Assembly: GCA_005502925.1 (NCBI GenBank)
Contig: SCPD01000001.1
Coordinates: forward strand, 620,001-684,000
Direction: 5' to 3'
Source of the DNA: Rhizobiales bacterium Y(2018)
GTDB lineage: Bacteria; Pseudomonadota; Alphaproteobacteria; Rhizobiales; Aestuariivirgaceae
Length of the DNA: 64,000 bases
Part shown: positions 8,554-19,204 of the stretch, in pieces
Layout: every line of letters begins with the position of its first letter
How positions within the stretch are numbered: position 1 is the stretch's first letter
The notes under the pieces: generated by a model
Database searches by the model: none
Told to the model about the DNA's origin: nothing
The model's input: the letters and a program-made list of their open reading frames with translations, nothing else
Program-made: the position numbers and the translations under genes

Positions 8554-9201
8554 ATGCCTGAAGTGATTTTCAATGGCCCGGCCGGCCGTATCGAAGCGCG
8601 TTACCATCACTCCAAGGCCCAAGGGTCTCCCATAGCGATCCTCCTCCACCCGCATCCGAGCTTCGGCGGCACGATGAACAACCCGATCGTGCATTCGCTT
8701 TATTATATGTTCGCGCAACGCGGCTTTTCGGTGCTCCGCTTCAATTTCCGGGGTGTCGGACGCAGCCAGGGCCTGTTCGAAAACGGGGCCGGCGAGCTGT
8801 CGGACGCCGCCTCTGCCCTCGACTGGCTCCAGGCCCATAACCGCGAGGCCAAGATCTGCTGGATCGCGGGGATATCCTTCGGCGCCTGGATCTCCATGCA
8901 ACTCCTGATGCGCCGCCCGGAAATCTCGGGCTTCATCTCGGTGGCCCCGCTTGCCAAGCATTACGATTTCTCGTTCCTGGCGCCCTGCCCGGCCTCCGGC
9001 CTCTTCGTCAATGGCGACAAGGACACGGTGACGTCGCCCGAAGCCGTCAATACGCTCGTCACCAAGCTCAAGACCCAGAAGGGCATCGTCATCGAGCATA
9101 AGGTGATGCCGGGCGCCAATCACTTCTTCCAGGACAAGATCGACGACCTGACCAAGATCTGCGCCGGCTATCTCGACAAGCGGCTGGCCCGCGAAGCGTG
9201 A
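8554..9201 (+). CDS. Alpha/beta hydrolase (COG2945-like)
   Basis: The 215-residue product has the alpha/beta hydrolase core: the oxyanion region LLHPHPSFGG (31-39), FRGVGRSQG (66-73), the nucleophile elbow GISFG with S108, and a C-terminal acid/His pair in VNGDKDTVTSP and PGANHFF. No signal peptide is seen, so it is probably cytoplasmic. Homologues of this short type are annotated as hydrolases of unknown substrate. It is transcribed away from iscR and shares the 219-bp intergenic region with it. Confidence 0.85.
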   Translation: MPEVIFNGPAGRIEARYHHSKAQGSPIAILLHPHPSFGGTMNNPIVHSLYYMFAQRGFSVLRFNFRGVGRSQGLFENGAGELSDAASALDWLQAHNREAKICWIAGISFGAWISMQLLMRRPEISGFISVAPLAKHYDFSFLAPCPASGLFVNGDKDTVTSPEAVNTLVTKLKTQKGIVIEHKVMPGANHFFQDKIDDLTKICAGYLDKRLAREA

Positions 9202-9339
9202 GGCCTTAAGCGGGACAGCCTCCCGCCGGCTCGTTCCGCATCTCGAAAGGTTCTCATCGCGACACCCGCACCGGCCACGATCGTGGGTTGAGCGGCAACC
9301 TCATCCCGCTTATCTTGGAAGAGGCCTTTTGGGGGTCTC

Positions 9340-10227
9340 ATGACAAAGCCGACCTTGTGCACATTCTGGGCGGGGCGTGCGAGCCCCTATCAGACACTCT
9401 GTATCGCAAGCTGGGTGGCGCACGGCTACGACGTGGTCGTCTACACCGCGGACACGGACATCAAGCTGCCGCCTGGAGCGCGGCAGCGGCCGGCCGAGGA
9501 TATCCTCAATCTCGGCGGCCACATTCATCGCTATAAGAACGGATTCGGCGCCGGCAGCCCGTCGCTCCATTCCAACCTCTTCCGCTACCGTCTGGTGGAG
9601 CGTGGCGACTGGTGGCTCGACACCGATGTCGTGATGCTGCGGGCCGATCTGCCCGAAACGGATTTCTTTCTGGCGCGGCAGGTCAACAAGGACAGTCTCG
9701 GTATCGGCATCATGCGCCTGCCGGCGCGCTCGCCGGTGATCCGTGACGCGATCCGGGAAGTCGAGGCGGTCATCGACAAGGCGGAATGGGGCCAGACCGG
9801 CCCCGATCTCATCACCCGCCTCGTCGAGAAGCATGGGCTTGCGCACAAGGCCTATGATCGCCGGACGGCCTATGAGATCGACTATACCGAGGCCATCAAG
9901 CTATTCGATCCCGACGCCCGGGGCGAGGTCGAGGACCGCGTCGCCTCATCGCTCTTCGTGCATCTGTGGAACGAAATGTGGAATGCGATCGGCTTTCCGC
10001 AAGATCTAGGTCCGCCGGAAGGTTCCTATCTCGACGGCCTCGTCGAGCGCTTCGGGAGCCGCGGCATGTTTCCGGCGCGTGTTCCCTTTGCCAACGTCAG
10101 GACATGGTGGGAAAACAGAGAGCATCGCCTGCGATTGGCGCGCGAATTGAGGGAAGCCCGGTCTCTGGCTGCGCCGCCGCCCAGCTTCACCTTCGGCTAT
10201 TCATACCGGACCGGCGCACAGGGCTGA
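9340..10227 (+). CDS. Glycosyltransferase with DXD sugar-binding motif (GT32-like)
   Basis: The 295-residue protein begins TLCTFWAGRASPYQTLC, contains SNLFRYRLVERGDWWLDTDV with the metal-binding DTD at 94-96, and ends with HLWNEMWNAIGFP. This layout (start motif, FRYxxLxxxGGxYxDxDxx, late WNE) is that of the DXD sugar-transferase family related to GT32 and alpha-1,4-glycosyltransferases. It probably transfers a hexose to a surface glycan or lipid. There is no signal peptide and no glycan operon around it. Donor and acceptor cannot be told from sequence. Confidence 0.75.
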   Translation: MTKPTLCTFWAGRASPYQTLCIASWVAHGYDVVVYTADTDIKLPPGARQRPAEDILNLGGHIHRYKNGFGAGSPSLHSNLFRYRLVERGDWWLDTDVVMLRADLPETDFFLARQVNKDSLGIGIMRLPARSPVIRDAIREVEAVIDKAEWGQTGPDLITRLVEKHGLAHKAYDRRTAYEIDYTEAIKLFDPDARGEVEDRVASSLFVHLWNEMWNAIGFPQDLGPPEGSYLDGLVERFGSRGMFPARVPFANVRTWWENREHRLRLARELREARSLAAPPPSFTFGYSYRTGAQG

Positions 10228-10248
10228 TCAACCGGCTCAGTTGGTGAA

Positions 10249-10273
10249 GCGGCGTCGAACATGTCGACGCCGC
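10249..10273. terminator. Intergenic hairpin between convergent genes
   Basis: Perfect 10-bp arms (GCGGCGTCGA and its complement) with a 5-base loop lie between the stops of the glycosyltransferase and aqpZ. Neither strand has a good T tract after the stem, so it is only a probable transcript end. Confidence 0.4.
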
Positions 10274-10288
10274 CCGTTGTAGCAAAGA

Positions 10289-10993
10289 CTAGTCCTTGTC
10301 GCTCAGCAGTCCCTTATAGACGAGGCCGCCAAGCGCGCCGCCGATCAGCGGGGCGACCCAGAAGAACCACAGCTGCTGCAAGGCCAGACCGCCCACGAAG
10401 AGCGCCGGTCCCGTCGAGCGCGCCGGGTTGACCGACGTGTTGGTCACCGGGATCGAGATCAGGTGGATGAGCGTCAGCCCGAGACCGATCGCGATCGGCG
10501 CAAAACCCGCCGGTACCGATTTGCCGGTGGCGCCGAGGATGATGATCAGGAAGAAGGCGGTCATCACGACTTCCGTGACGAGCGCCGCCACCATCGAGTA
10601 GCCGCCGGGCGAATGCGCGCCATAGCCGTTGGTCGCGAATGCCCCGGGAGCCGCAGGATCGATCGCAAACCCCGCTTTGCCGGAAGCGATGAGATAAAGC
10701 ACGCCTGCCGCGACAATGGCGCCGACCACCTGGGCAATGACATAGGGAATGACCGAGGCCCATGGGAAACGGCCAGCGGTTGCAAGGCCGACCGAAACGG
10801 CCGGGTTGAAGTGTCCCCCGGAAATACCGCCCACCGCATATGCCATGGTCAGCACCGTGAGGCCGAACGCAAACGCTACACCAAGCAGGCCAATTCCGAC
10901 GCTAGGGAAAGCCGCGGCCAACACCGCGCTTCCGCATCCGCCGAGTACCAGCCAGAACGTACCAAAGAATTCCGCCGCAAGCTTCTTCTGCAT
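10289..10993 (-). CDS. aqpZ: Aquaporin Z family channel
   Basis: The 234-residue channel has both NPA boxes (HFNPAVS at 62-68; [13 protein letters not shown] in the second half) and six hydrophobic segments. The Arg after the second NPA is the selectivity-filter residue of water-specific AqpZ. The start at 10993 ([13 protein letters not shown]) was chosen because GGAGGGG lies just upstream; a longer reading to 11197 is not supported. It lies 95 bp downstream of oxyR on the same strand, next to katG. Some aquaporins pass hydrogen peroxide, so a link to peroxide defence is possible. Confidence 0.92.
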   Translation of the reverse strand: MQKKLAAEFFGTFWLVLGGCGSAVLAAAFPSVGIGLLGVAFAFGLTVLTMAYAVGGISGGHFNPAVSVGLATAGRFPWASVIPYVIAQVVGAIVAAGVLYLIASGKAGFAIDPAAPGAFATNGYGAHSPGGYSMVAALVTEVVMTAFFLIIILGATGKSVPAGFAPIAIGLGLTLIHLISIPVTNTSVNPARSTGPALFVGGLALQQLWFFWVAPLIGGALGGLVYKGLLSDKD

Positions 10994-11087
10994 GTGAGTC
11001 CCCTCCGACTCAGTTGAGTGAGTCCGGAACTTTGTAAACTTTCCCAGCGAAAGTTCAAAGTCGAAGCCATGCGGAAATGACAGGGCG

Positions 11088-12053
11088 CTAATGAATGGGC
11101 GACGTGCTCCCAGGCGCAAGGCCGGAGCGACGCGACGAGACGGGGGCATCGTGCCGTTCTCGCAACATATCTGACGACTGACGGACGACTTCGGCAATCT
11201 CCTTGAGCTGCTTGCCGAGCGGGCTGGTCTTGCGCCAGATCATGCCGATCGTCCGCGACGGTTGCGGGTTCTTGAAGCGGGCCACCGACACCGAGGCCGA
11301 GCGTGTCTCCACCGCAACAGCCATTTCCGGGATCAAGGTAACGCCAATGCCGGCGCCGACCATTTGGACCAGGGTGGAGAGAGAGCTCCCGTCCAGCAAT
11401 TCGCGCGGTCCGAGCGAATGCATCTTGCAGAACGACAGGGCCTGATCGCGGAAGCAGTGTCCCTCCTCCAGCAGAAGCAGCCGCATTTCGCGCAGCTTCT
11501 CGGCATTGGGCACCGGCTTGCCCTCGTCTTCGCCCGGCCGGACCAGCACAAAACTCTCGGTAAAGAGCGCAATCTCGGTCAACGAAGCTTCGGATACCGG
11601 CAGCGCGACGATCGCCGTGTCGAGGCGGCCTTCCGCGACTTCGGCAATGAGCTTGCGGGTCAGCGTCTCGCGCACGTGAATGTCGAGGCCTTCATACCGG
11701 GCCGTGAGGTTTCCGACGATGGTGGGCAGCAGATAGGGTGCGATCGTCGGGATCACGCCGATGCGCAGCCGTCCGGTGAGCCGGTCCTGCGAGGCGCGCG
11801 CCAGATCTCCCAGCTCGTCCACCGAACGCAGAATTTCGCGCACGCGCAGCGCAAACTCCTCGCCGAAGCTGGTCAGCCGCACCTGCCGCGCCCCCCTTTC
11901 GAAGAGATCGGCGCCGAGCGATTCTTCCATTTCCCTGATCTGTACCGACATCGCCGGCTGGGAAATCGCGCAGGCATCCGCCGCACGTCCGAAGTGGCTA
12001 TGGCGGACGAGCGCCTCGAAATAGCGAAGCTGTTTGATCGTCAGATTGTTCAT
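11088..12053 (-). CDS. oxyR: Peroxide sensor OxyR (LysR family)
   Basis: The 321-residue LysR regulator has an N-terminal HTH (residues 4-62) and the OxyR redox pair C200 and C209 in [14 protein letters not shown], matching C199/C208 of E. coli. Oxidation to a disulfide switches it to an activator. It is divergent from katG across a 155-bp region, the standard arrangement. The C-terminal tail after about residue 300 is longer than in E. coli OxyR ([16 protein letters not shown]). Confidence 0.93.
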   Translation of the reverse strand: MNNLTIKQLRYFEALVRHSHFGRAADACAISQPAMSVQIREMEESLGADLFERGARQVRLTSFGEEFALRVREILRSVDELGDLARASQDRLTGRLRIGVIPTIAPYLLPTIVGNLTARYEGLDIHVRETLTRKLIAEVAEGRLDTAIVALPVSEASLTEIALFTESFVLVRPGEDEGKPVPNAEKLREMRLLLLEEGHCFRDQALSFCKMHSLGPRELLDGSSLSTLVQMVGAGIGVTLIPEMAVAVETRSASVSVARFKNPQPSRTIGMIWRKTSPLGKQLKEIAEVVRQSSDMLRERHDAPVSSRRSGLAPGSTSPIH

Positions 12054-14395
<2,342 letters not shown>

Positions 14396-14417
14396 GCGCC
14401 ATCCTGCCGAAACATCG

Positions 14418-14448
14418 AGAGCCGCGGGAGCGATCCCGCGGCTCTTTT
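14418..14448 (+). terminator. Rho-independent terminator of katG
   Basis: A perfect 12-bp stem (AGAGCCGCGGGA and complement) with a 4-base loop is followed by TTTT, 23 bp after the katG stop. Confidence 0.85.
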
Positions 14449-14476
14449 CATGGGTCTATTTCGCCAATGACCAGGG

Positions 14477-15049
14477 CTAGTATATTGGTCGCAGGTCCTC
14501 ACCGCTTTTCCTCATAAGCGATAAAGCCCAATCCATGATATCTCCACCGCCCCATCTCTCGACAACGTGATACTTCTTCCCCTTCACGCCCTCGACGAGC
14601 CAATAGGCACCATCGAAGCCCCTCCTCTCCTCCGCAGTCGCTAGGTTCCAGAAATTTGTCTGTTCCAGGCCACTAAGGAGAGCTTCCGCATCCTGCTTCG
14701 TAATATTCGTTACCGCATCAAGCACTAGATGGCCGGGCTTTCCAGCGCCCAAACCATTGGTCTTCTTCGTGACCAGATCCGCGGTACCGTCTGACTTGAT
14801 TGTCAACCGAAAGACCATCGGCGAATGAAAGGTCCGTAGCCACAGGATTCGATAGACTTCTGCGTCTCCAGCATCGACAAGCGAAGGCTCGTTCATTGCG
14901 ATCAGGTATCTGGAGTATAGAGAGAAAGGAACCGCTCCTCGCTGAGCGTTTTCATCGATGATATCGGCGGGAAAATAGGGTTCCTTTGCCCCCGCCGATC
15001 CACAGGCAAGCAAAACGAACACGATGAAACTGAGGCAAATTCCGTTCAC
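14477..15049 (-). CDS. Secreted or lipid-anchored protein of unknown function
   Basis: The 190-residue frame starts with GTG at 15049, the only start available before an in-frame TAG. The N terminus MNGICLSFIVFVLLACGSAGA is a signal sequence; LLAC could be a lipobox, or cleavage may follow SAGA. The mature part is rich in aromatic residues, with no family I can name. No good ribosome-binding site precedes the GTG, and the IS1111-type element begins about 50 bp upstream, so the natural promoter or N terminus may have been displaced. Expression is uncertain. Confidence 0.6.
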   Translation of the reverse strand: MNGICLSFIVFVLLACGSAGAKEPYFPADIIDENAQRGAVPFSLYSRYLIAMNEPSLVDAGDAEVYRILWLRTFHSPMVFRLTIKSDGTADLVTKKTNGLGAGKPGHLVLDAVTNITKQDAEALLSGLEQTNFWNLATAEERRGFDGAYWLVEGVKGKKYHVVERWGGGDIMDWALSLMRKSGEDLRPIY

Positions 15050-15174
15050 TCTTCCGCGCCTCCACCGCGCCTAGCATTTCTAGCATTTCGGTGATGTGGT
15101 GGACGGCGCCCGCCAGCGGCATCTGATGTGCCAAGATGGGTCCGTTGCAAGATCCATCTGAGGAGCCATCCACC

Positions 15175-16218
15175 ATGTCGAAGATTATCACCATTGGACT
15201 TGATATAGCAAAGAACAGCTTTGCGGCGCATGGATTTGACGAGTTCGGCAAGACGGTTTTGAAGAAGGAGCTGAAGCGTGGTCAGGTCTTGGCGTTCTTC
15301 GCCAGGAATCCGGGGTGCCTTGTCGGTATCGAGGCGTGTGCGAGTGCGCATCATTGGGCGCGCGAGATCACCGGGCTGGGCCACGATGTTCGGCTGATCC
15401 CGGCTCAGCGCATCAAGGCGTTTTTGCCACGCCAGAAGAACGATGCGGCGGATGCGCATGCCATCGCGCGGGCGGTCCGCGACCCGGAGATGCGGTTCGT
15501 TGCGGTAAAGAGCGTCGAGCAACAGGCGGCACTGATGCTGTTCAAGACGCGTGAGCTCCTGATCCGCCAGAGGACGCAGCTCTCGAATGCGCTGCGAGGT
15601 CACTTCGGGGAGATCGGGATCGTGGTGCCCAGGGGTGCGCATGAGGTGCATGCGCTTGTCGAGAGGGTCATGAACGAGGAGAAAGCGCAAGAGCTGCCTT
15701 GTGCGATGCGGGCAGCGTTACGGCCGGTGGTGAGTATGCTGTTCACGCTCAATGAGGAGATATCGTCTCTCGACAGGGCAATCCGCCAAGTGCATCGCGC
15801 CGATGATACGAGCCTGAAGCTTGCGGAGGTGCCGGGCATCGGCCCGCTGATCGCTATGGTGCTGTCGGCCAGCGTCGGCAGGCCGACTTACTTCTCTTCG
15901 GGCCGGGAGTTTGCGGCCTATCTGGGGCTCGTTCCCCGGCAACACTCGACCGGTGGAAAGACCAGGTTGGAGGCGATCTCCAAGATGGGCAACAGCGACT
16001 TGCGCCGGCTTCTGGTCGTCGGCGCCCGCGCCGTGTTGGCGCGAATGAAGTCGGGCAAGGCCAAATCGGCCTTGGCCGAATGGGCGCGCAAGCTCTTGGA
16101 GAAGAAGTCATTCGCGCTGGTGTCGGTGGCATTGGCGACCAAGATGGCGCGCATCGCCTGGGCGATCATGGCCAAGGGACGCCGCTATGATCCCAGCTAC
16201 ATAGGCAAACCCGCGTAA
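15175..16218 (+). CDS. IS1111-group transposase (DEDD RuvC-like plus Transposase_20)
   Basis: The 347-residue protein has the DEDD recombinase residues D10 (GLDIAKNSF), E53 (GIEACASAHH) and D90/D93 (RQKNDAADAHAIARA). A C-terminal Transposase_20 domain has VPGIGPLIAM and the serine motif RQHSTGGK (S258). All catalytic positions are present and there is no frameshift, so the element may be active. The start is the ATG at 15175, preceded by GAGGAG. IS110-family enzymes cut through a Holliday-junction-like route and are guided by an element-encoded RNA. Confidence 0.92.
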   Translation: MSKIITIGLDIAKNSFAAHGFDEFGKTVLKKELKRGQVLAFFARNPGCLVGIEACASAHHWAREITGLGHDVRLIPAQRIKAFLPRQKNDAADAHAIARAVRDPEMRFVAVKSVEQQAALMLFKTRELLIRQRTQLSNALRGHFGEIGIVVPRGAHEVHALVERVMNEEKAQELPCAMRAALRPVVSMLFTLNEEISSLDRAIRQVHRADDTSLKLAEVPGIGPLIAMVLSASVGRPTYFSSGREFAAYLGLVPRQHSTGGKTRLEAISKMGNSDLRRLLVVGARAVLARMKSGKAKSALAEWARKLLEKKSFALVSVALATKMARIAWAIMAKGRRYDPSYIGKPA

Positions 16219-16472
16219 GGAACCAAAGACCACATATCGTAGCCGCAACGCAGATTGGCAGGGTGAAGCACGCGATGATGTGAGAAGGCGCTAGGCGTCA
16301 GAGCCGGAAAACCCGCTGCACTGTCAGCACCTCGAGTGCGCTTCGGTGATGAGGACTGGCTCAGCGAACCCCATCAGGGCCAGCAGTCATATCCGGACTG
16401 CACAACAGGCCGAAGACATGACTGCATCCTGCGCGTCCCTCACAGAAATCGTTCCGTATCCCCTTGCCAACA
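16219..16472 (+). ncRNA. Candidate IS1111 guide (seek/bridge) RNA region
   Basis: The 254 bp between the transposase stop and the right inverted repeat hold no plausible gene. In IS1111-group elements the guide RNA is transcribed from this position. Imperfect inverted pairs are visible (for example GCCAGCAGTCATATCCGGACTGC, in which GCAGTC pairs with GACTGC). The boundaries of the RNA and its targeting loops cannot be set without folding and comparison with relatives. Confidence 0.45.
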
Positions 16473-16488
16473 GGGCGCCGTCCAGACA

Positions 16489-17223
16489 TGACAGTGCATT
16501 TAACTACCATCTCTCAGCTTCGCCTTGGGCCCACGTTTGCCAGGCATGAGATCTCGTCCTGTCCTGCGCTCGATCCGCCGGAGAAAAGCTGGCTCACCCA
16601 GAGGCCTCCCGATAGTTTCTGCCGCCCTCAATCTGTATATGGCTTCCACATCCGCTTCGCGCTTCAGCATCTCACCAATATCGGGAAAGCGACCGAGCAC
16701 TGGTTCGGACGCCGTGAGGCCGTCCGCGGCGCCTTTCAAATAAGCACGCGCACTCGACCAGCGCCAGTCTTGGGCCCGCCCCACCAGCCGCGCCCTTACC
16801 GGATTGAGCATTACATAGACGAGCGCCGCTGCGAGATGATCCTCGTCCATCACGGCACAACCGAAGCGGCCCTGCCAGAAATGACCGCTGCGTTTGCGCC
16901 TAGCATGGACGATTCCTGCGTAGCGCCGATGGACCGGCGCCAATGCGCGCCGCAAGCCGTCCTCATCGGAGGGCGCCAGTATCAGGTGGACATGATTGGG
17001 CATCAGCACCCACGCCCAACAGGCAACATCTGCGGCGTTCAGGCTTTCTGCCAGGAGATCGCGATAGAGCGCATAATCAGCATCGTCGAAGAAGGTTTGC
17101 TGGCGGCCGTTGCCGCGTTGCGTCACATGGTGAGGTAAGTAGGGGATGACGACACGAGCAAGGCGGGTCATAGGTATCTGTTTTATTCTGCAAACATATG
17201 CAAGTCAATTGAATGCACTGTCA
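16489..17223 (-). mobile_element. RAYT element bounded by 15-bp inverted repeats
   Basis: TGACAGTGCATTTAA at 16489-16503 and TTGAATGCACTGTCA at 17209-17223 form an inverted repeat with a single mismatch. They enclose one RAYT gene exactly, the left copy overlapping its stop codon. This suggests a small 735-bp mobile unit, or REP-like termini recognised by the RAYT. The IS1111-type right repeat ends only 5 bp before the left end of this unit. Confidence 0.6.
16500..17171 (-). CDS. REP-associated tyrosine transposase (RAYT, Y1/HUH family)
   Basis: The 223-residue protein starts MTRLARVVIPYLPHHVTQRG and contains the HUH motif in MPNHVHLI (H60, H62) and the catalytic tyrosine Y119 in ALVYVMLNPVRA, with FWQGRFGC between. 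These are the hallmarks of RAYTs, single-strand nucleases related to IS200/IS605 transposases that are tied to palindromic REP repeats. A basic C-terminal extension (PGKRGPKAKLR) is also common. The gene is intact. Confidence 0.9.
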   Translation of the reverse strand: MTRLARVVIPYLPHHVTQRGNGRQQTFFDDADYALYRDLLAESLNAADVACWAWVLMPNHVHLILAPSDEDGLRRALAPVHRRYAGIVHARRKRSGHFWQGRFGCAVMDEDHLAAALVYVMLNPVRARLVGRAQDWRWSSARAYLKGAADGLTASEPVLGRFPDIGEMLKREADVEAIYRLRAAETIGRPLGEPAFLRRIERRTGRDLMPGKRGPKAKLRDGS

Positions 17224-17640
17224 CCGAAATTCCAAGAAACTCAATGCAGAACAAATCGCTGCGATCGATAACAAGCAGAAACGCCATAAAACAATAATCG
17301 CCCTCACCGGGAGCTCTGAAGATGCCTTTCGGCCATCAACAATATGTCGCCTGCAAACTGTTTCTTTGTCGCGTCAATATGCTTGCACTAACCAGACGCT
17401 TAGACAATAGATAAAATACGGGAAGCGCGGAGATACAACAAAGCGATCCCAATCACAGCCGTTGCATTTACGCACGATCCGCCATTGCAAGACCGGAACA
17501 ATATCGCGACACGCAGTTCCGAAGGAATCGAATCTCCTTTCAAAAGTTGCTTTGCCGCTCCAGGGGCTTAATTCCTATTATTGCGGGCTTAGCAGCATTG
17601 ACAACAGGTGTAATACATGAAACGCAATAGGAAGCAGGTA
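17224..17640. other. Gene-poor, AT-richer stretch
   Basis: No convincing gene was found in about 417 bp between the RAYT element and the next secreted protein. Base composition is visibly more AT-rich than the flanking core genome, as expected for acquired DNA. A 65-codon frame from 17213 has no recognisable features and starts inside the inverted repeat, so it was not called. Confidence 0.6.
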
Positions 17641-17655
17641 ATGGGGATAACGATT

Positions 17656-17994
17656 ATGGACAGGTCAGTGAGAAAGGTAATACTGGCAGGTGCTGCTCTA
17701 GTGGCGTTTGCGACACCTACCCTTGCCGAATATACGCCACCCCAAAGGTTAATAATCGCTCTTGAGAACTGGCGAGTGCGCGCCAAGGAATGTCGTTCGA
17801 TCTACAACAGCTTCACTGGCCCAGAGATAGCTGCCCTGACGGATCTTATCATCAACGGCAGTCAGCTTGCCAAGTTTGATGCAACAGAGCTGAGTGATCT
17901 AATGAAAGCTATTGAAATCAAGGCTAGCACAGAACCAAAGCCAACAAAGGAACTCTGCGAGAGACTGCGTTCTATTGTCTTTGGCGCTCCCTGA
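17656..17994 (+). CDS. Small secreted protein of unknown function
   Basis: From the ATG at 17656 the product is about 112 residues; upstream ATGs at 17617 and 17641 are also in frame. A clear signal peptide (MDRSVRKVILAGAALVAFAT, cleavage after TLA) is followed by a helical, charged domain with two cysteines (AKECRSIY and KELCERLR) that could form a disulfide. No family is recognised. It lies in the accessory patch, with codon use less GC-biased than the core genes, so it may be acquired. Confidence 0.6.
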   Translation: MDRSVRKVILAGAALVAFATPTLAEYTPPQRLIIALENWRVRAKECRSIYNSFTGPEIAALTDLIINGSQLAKFDATELSDLMKAIEIKASTEPKPTKELCERLRSIVFGAP

Positions 17995-18105
17995 CAAGGA
18001 GGCGCAGGGAGGACTATCCCAATCGACTTCCAAGCTACCAATCTACGACATCGTGAAGAAGGCAATCAAGAGGGACCGCAGGACTTTTGGGATAACCCAG
18101 GCGCT

Positions 18106-18285
18106 CTATGTAGGTTCGCATCCCTCGCCCCTCGCTTGCCTCTCCGGCTTGAGCTTCACCCGGCTGACGATCATGCCCTTCTTCGTATCGACTACCACCA
18201 CTTCCTGGATTGTACCGGTCGTCAACTGCACCACGATGGTATTCCCTTCGAGCGTCACCGCCCCGATCATCGCACCGACGGGCAC
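18106..18285 (-). CDS. Possible small protein downstream of the ECF41 sigma gene
   Basis: A frame of 59 codons begins with GTG at 18285 (an internal ATG at 18270 is an alternative), 16 bp after the sigma-factor stop and in the same direction. A GGGAG motif lies about 8 bases before the GTG. The product has a beta-rich, valine-rich middle (TIVVQLTTGTIQEVVVVDTK) and a basic tail. Position suggests a third cistron of the ECF41 operon. No homologue is known to me and it may be a chance frame. Confidence 0.35.
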   Translation of the reverse strand: MPVGAMIGAVTLEGNTIVVQLTTGTIQEVVVVDTKKGMIVSRVKLKPERQARGEGCEPT

Positions 18286-18300
18286 TCCCTCGGCTCCCTT

Positions 18301-19194
18301 TTATCTTTGCCCCTCCCTGATCCACTCCGCCGTGACATGCTTCAGCTTCTCCGGGTTGCGGATCACGAAGATGCCGCTGACCTTGCCTTCGGTGATTTCG
18401 AAGGACATGGTCTGCGGCAGGCCGTCGGCTTCGATCGTGGCGAAGCCCGGCATGCCGTTGATGCGGGCGAAGCGCACCGGGCTCATGCCGTGCCCCGCGA
18501 AAGTCTTCTGGCCATAGCCGGCGATAAACTTCGCCACCTGCATGATGCCGGCCAGGATTTTCGTCGCCGCCGGCCGAATGCCGCCGCCATCCGACTGGAA
18601 TTCCACGTCCTCGGCCAGGAGCTTGCTCAAGCTGGCGAGGTCGCCGCGATAGGCGGCATCGTAAAAGGCGCGGGTGATGGCGCCCTCTTCTTCAGCGTCG
18701 ACCTTGTAGCGCGGCCGCGCGCTGCGCAGGTTCTTGCGTGCCCGTGACGCCAGTTGCCGGGCGCTCTCCTCGCTGCGCCCGATCGTCTCGGCGACCGCCG
18801 GAAAGCCCATCTCGAAAATATCGTGCAGCAGGAAGGCGGCGCGCTCCAGCGGCGACAGGCGCTCGAGCGCCAGCATCATCGCCATCGACAGATCGCCGGC
18901 GAGTTCCTCCGCCGGCGAGCTTTCATCGATGAGCCCCTCGATCAAGGGCTCCGGCAGCCACGGCCCGACATAGGTCTCGCGCCGCCGTCGCGCCGATTTG
19001 AGGACATCGAGACAGAGCCTGGACGTGATCCGCGCCAGAAAGGCTTTGGGGTCGACGACATCGCCATGATCGGTGCGGTGCCAGCGCAGATAGACGTCCT
19101 GCACCACATCCTCGGCTTCCGCGTAGGAGCCGAGCATGCGATAGGCGATGCCGGTCAGATATTTCCGGTGCGCCTCGAAAACCTGTTCGTTCAT
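18301..19194 (-). CDS. ECF41-family sigma factor with SnoaL-like C-terminal extension
   Basis: The 297-residue protein has sigma region 2 (YRMLGSYAEAEDVVQDVYLR), region 4 (LSPLERAAFLLHDIFEMGF), and a roughly 125-residue SnoaL-like extension. The extension carries the two ECF41 signatures, DGGG at 202-205 and NPEKL at 280-284 (NPDKL in the literature). In ECF41 sigmas the extension replaces an anti-sigma factor and tunes activity. The start is at 19194 (MNEQVFEAHRKY), just after the upstream gene ends at 19205. Codons further upstream belong to that gene in another frame. Confidence 0.92.
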   Translation of the reverse strand: MNEQVFEAHRKYLTGIAYRMLGSYAEAEDVVQDVYLRWHRTDHGDVVDPKAFLARITSRLCLDVLKSARRRRETYVGPWLPEPLIEGLIDESSPAEELAGDLSMAMMLALERLSPLERAAFLLHDIFEMGFPAVAETIGRSEESARQLASRARKNLRSARPRYKVDAEEEGAITRAFYDAAYRGDLASLSKLLAEDVEFQSDGGGIRPAATKILAGIMQVAKFIAGYGQKTFAGHGMSPVRFARINGMPGFATIEADGLPQTMSFEITEGKVSGIFVIRNPEKLKHVTAEWIREGQR

Positions 19195-19204
19195 GGTGGA
19201 CTCC

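Larger units (their letters stand above)
15101..16483 (+). mobile_element. IS110-family (IS1111 group) insertion sequence
   Basis: An intact transposase gene is bracketed by an 11-bp perfect inverted repeat, GGACGGCGCCC at 15101-15111 and GGGCGCCGTCC at 16473-16483. Short subterminal inverted repeats separate the IS1111 group from classical IS110. The true ends usually lie a few bases outside these repeats and cannot be placed exactly. The short 5' flank (about 63 bp) and long 3' non-coding flank (254 bp) also fit IS1111, whose guide RNA is encoded downstream of the transposase. Confidence 0.8.

Noticed and set aside
17213-17410. 65-codon frame beside the RAYT element
   Set aside because: It starts within the inverted repeat and has no ribosome site or recognisable features.
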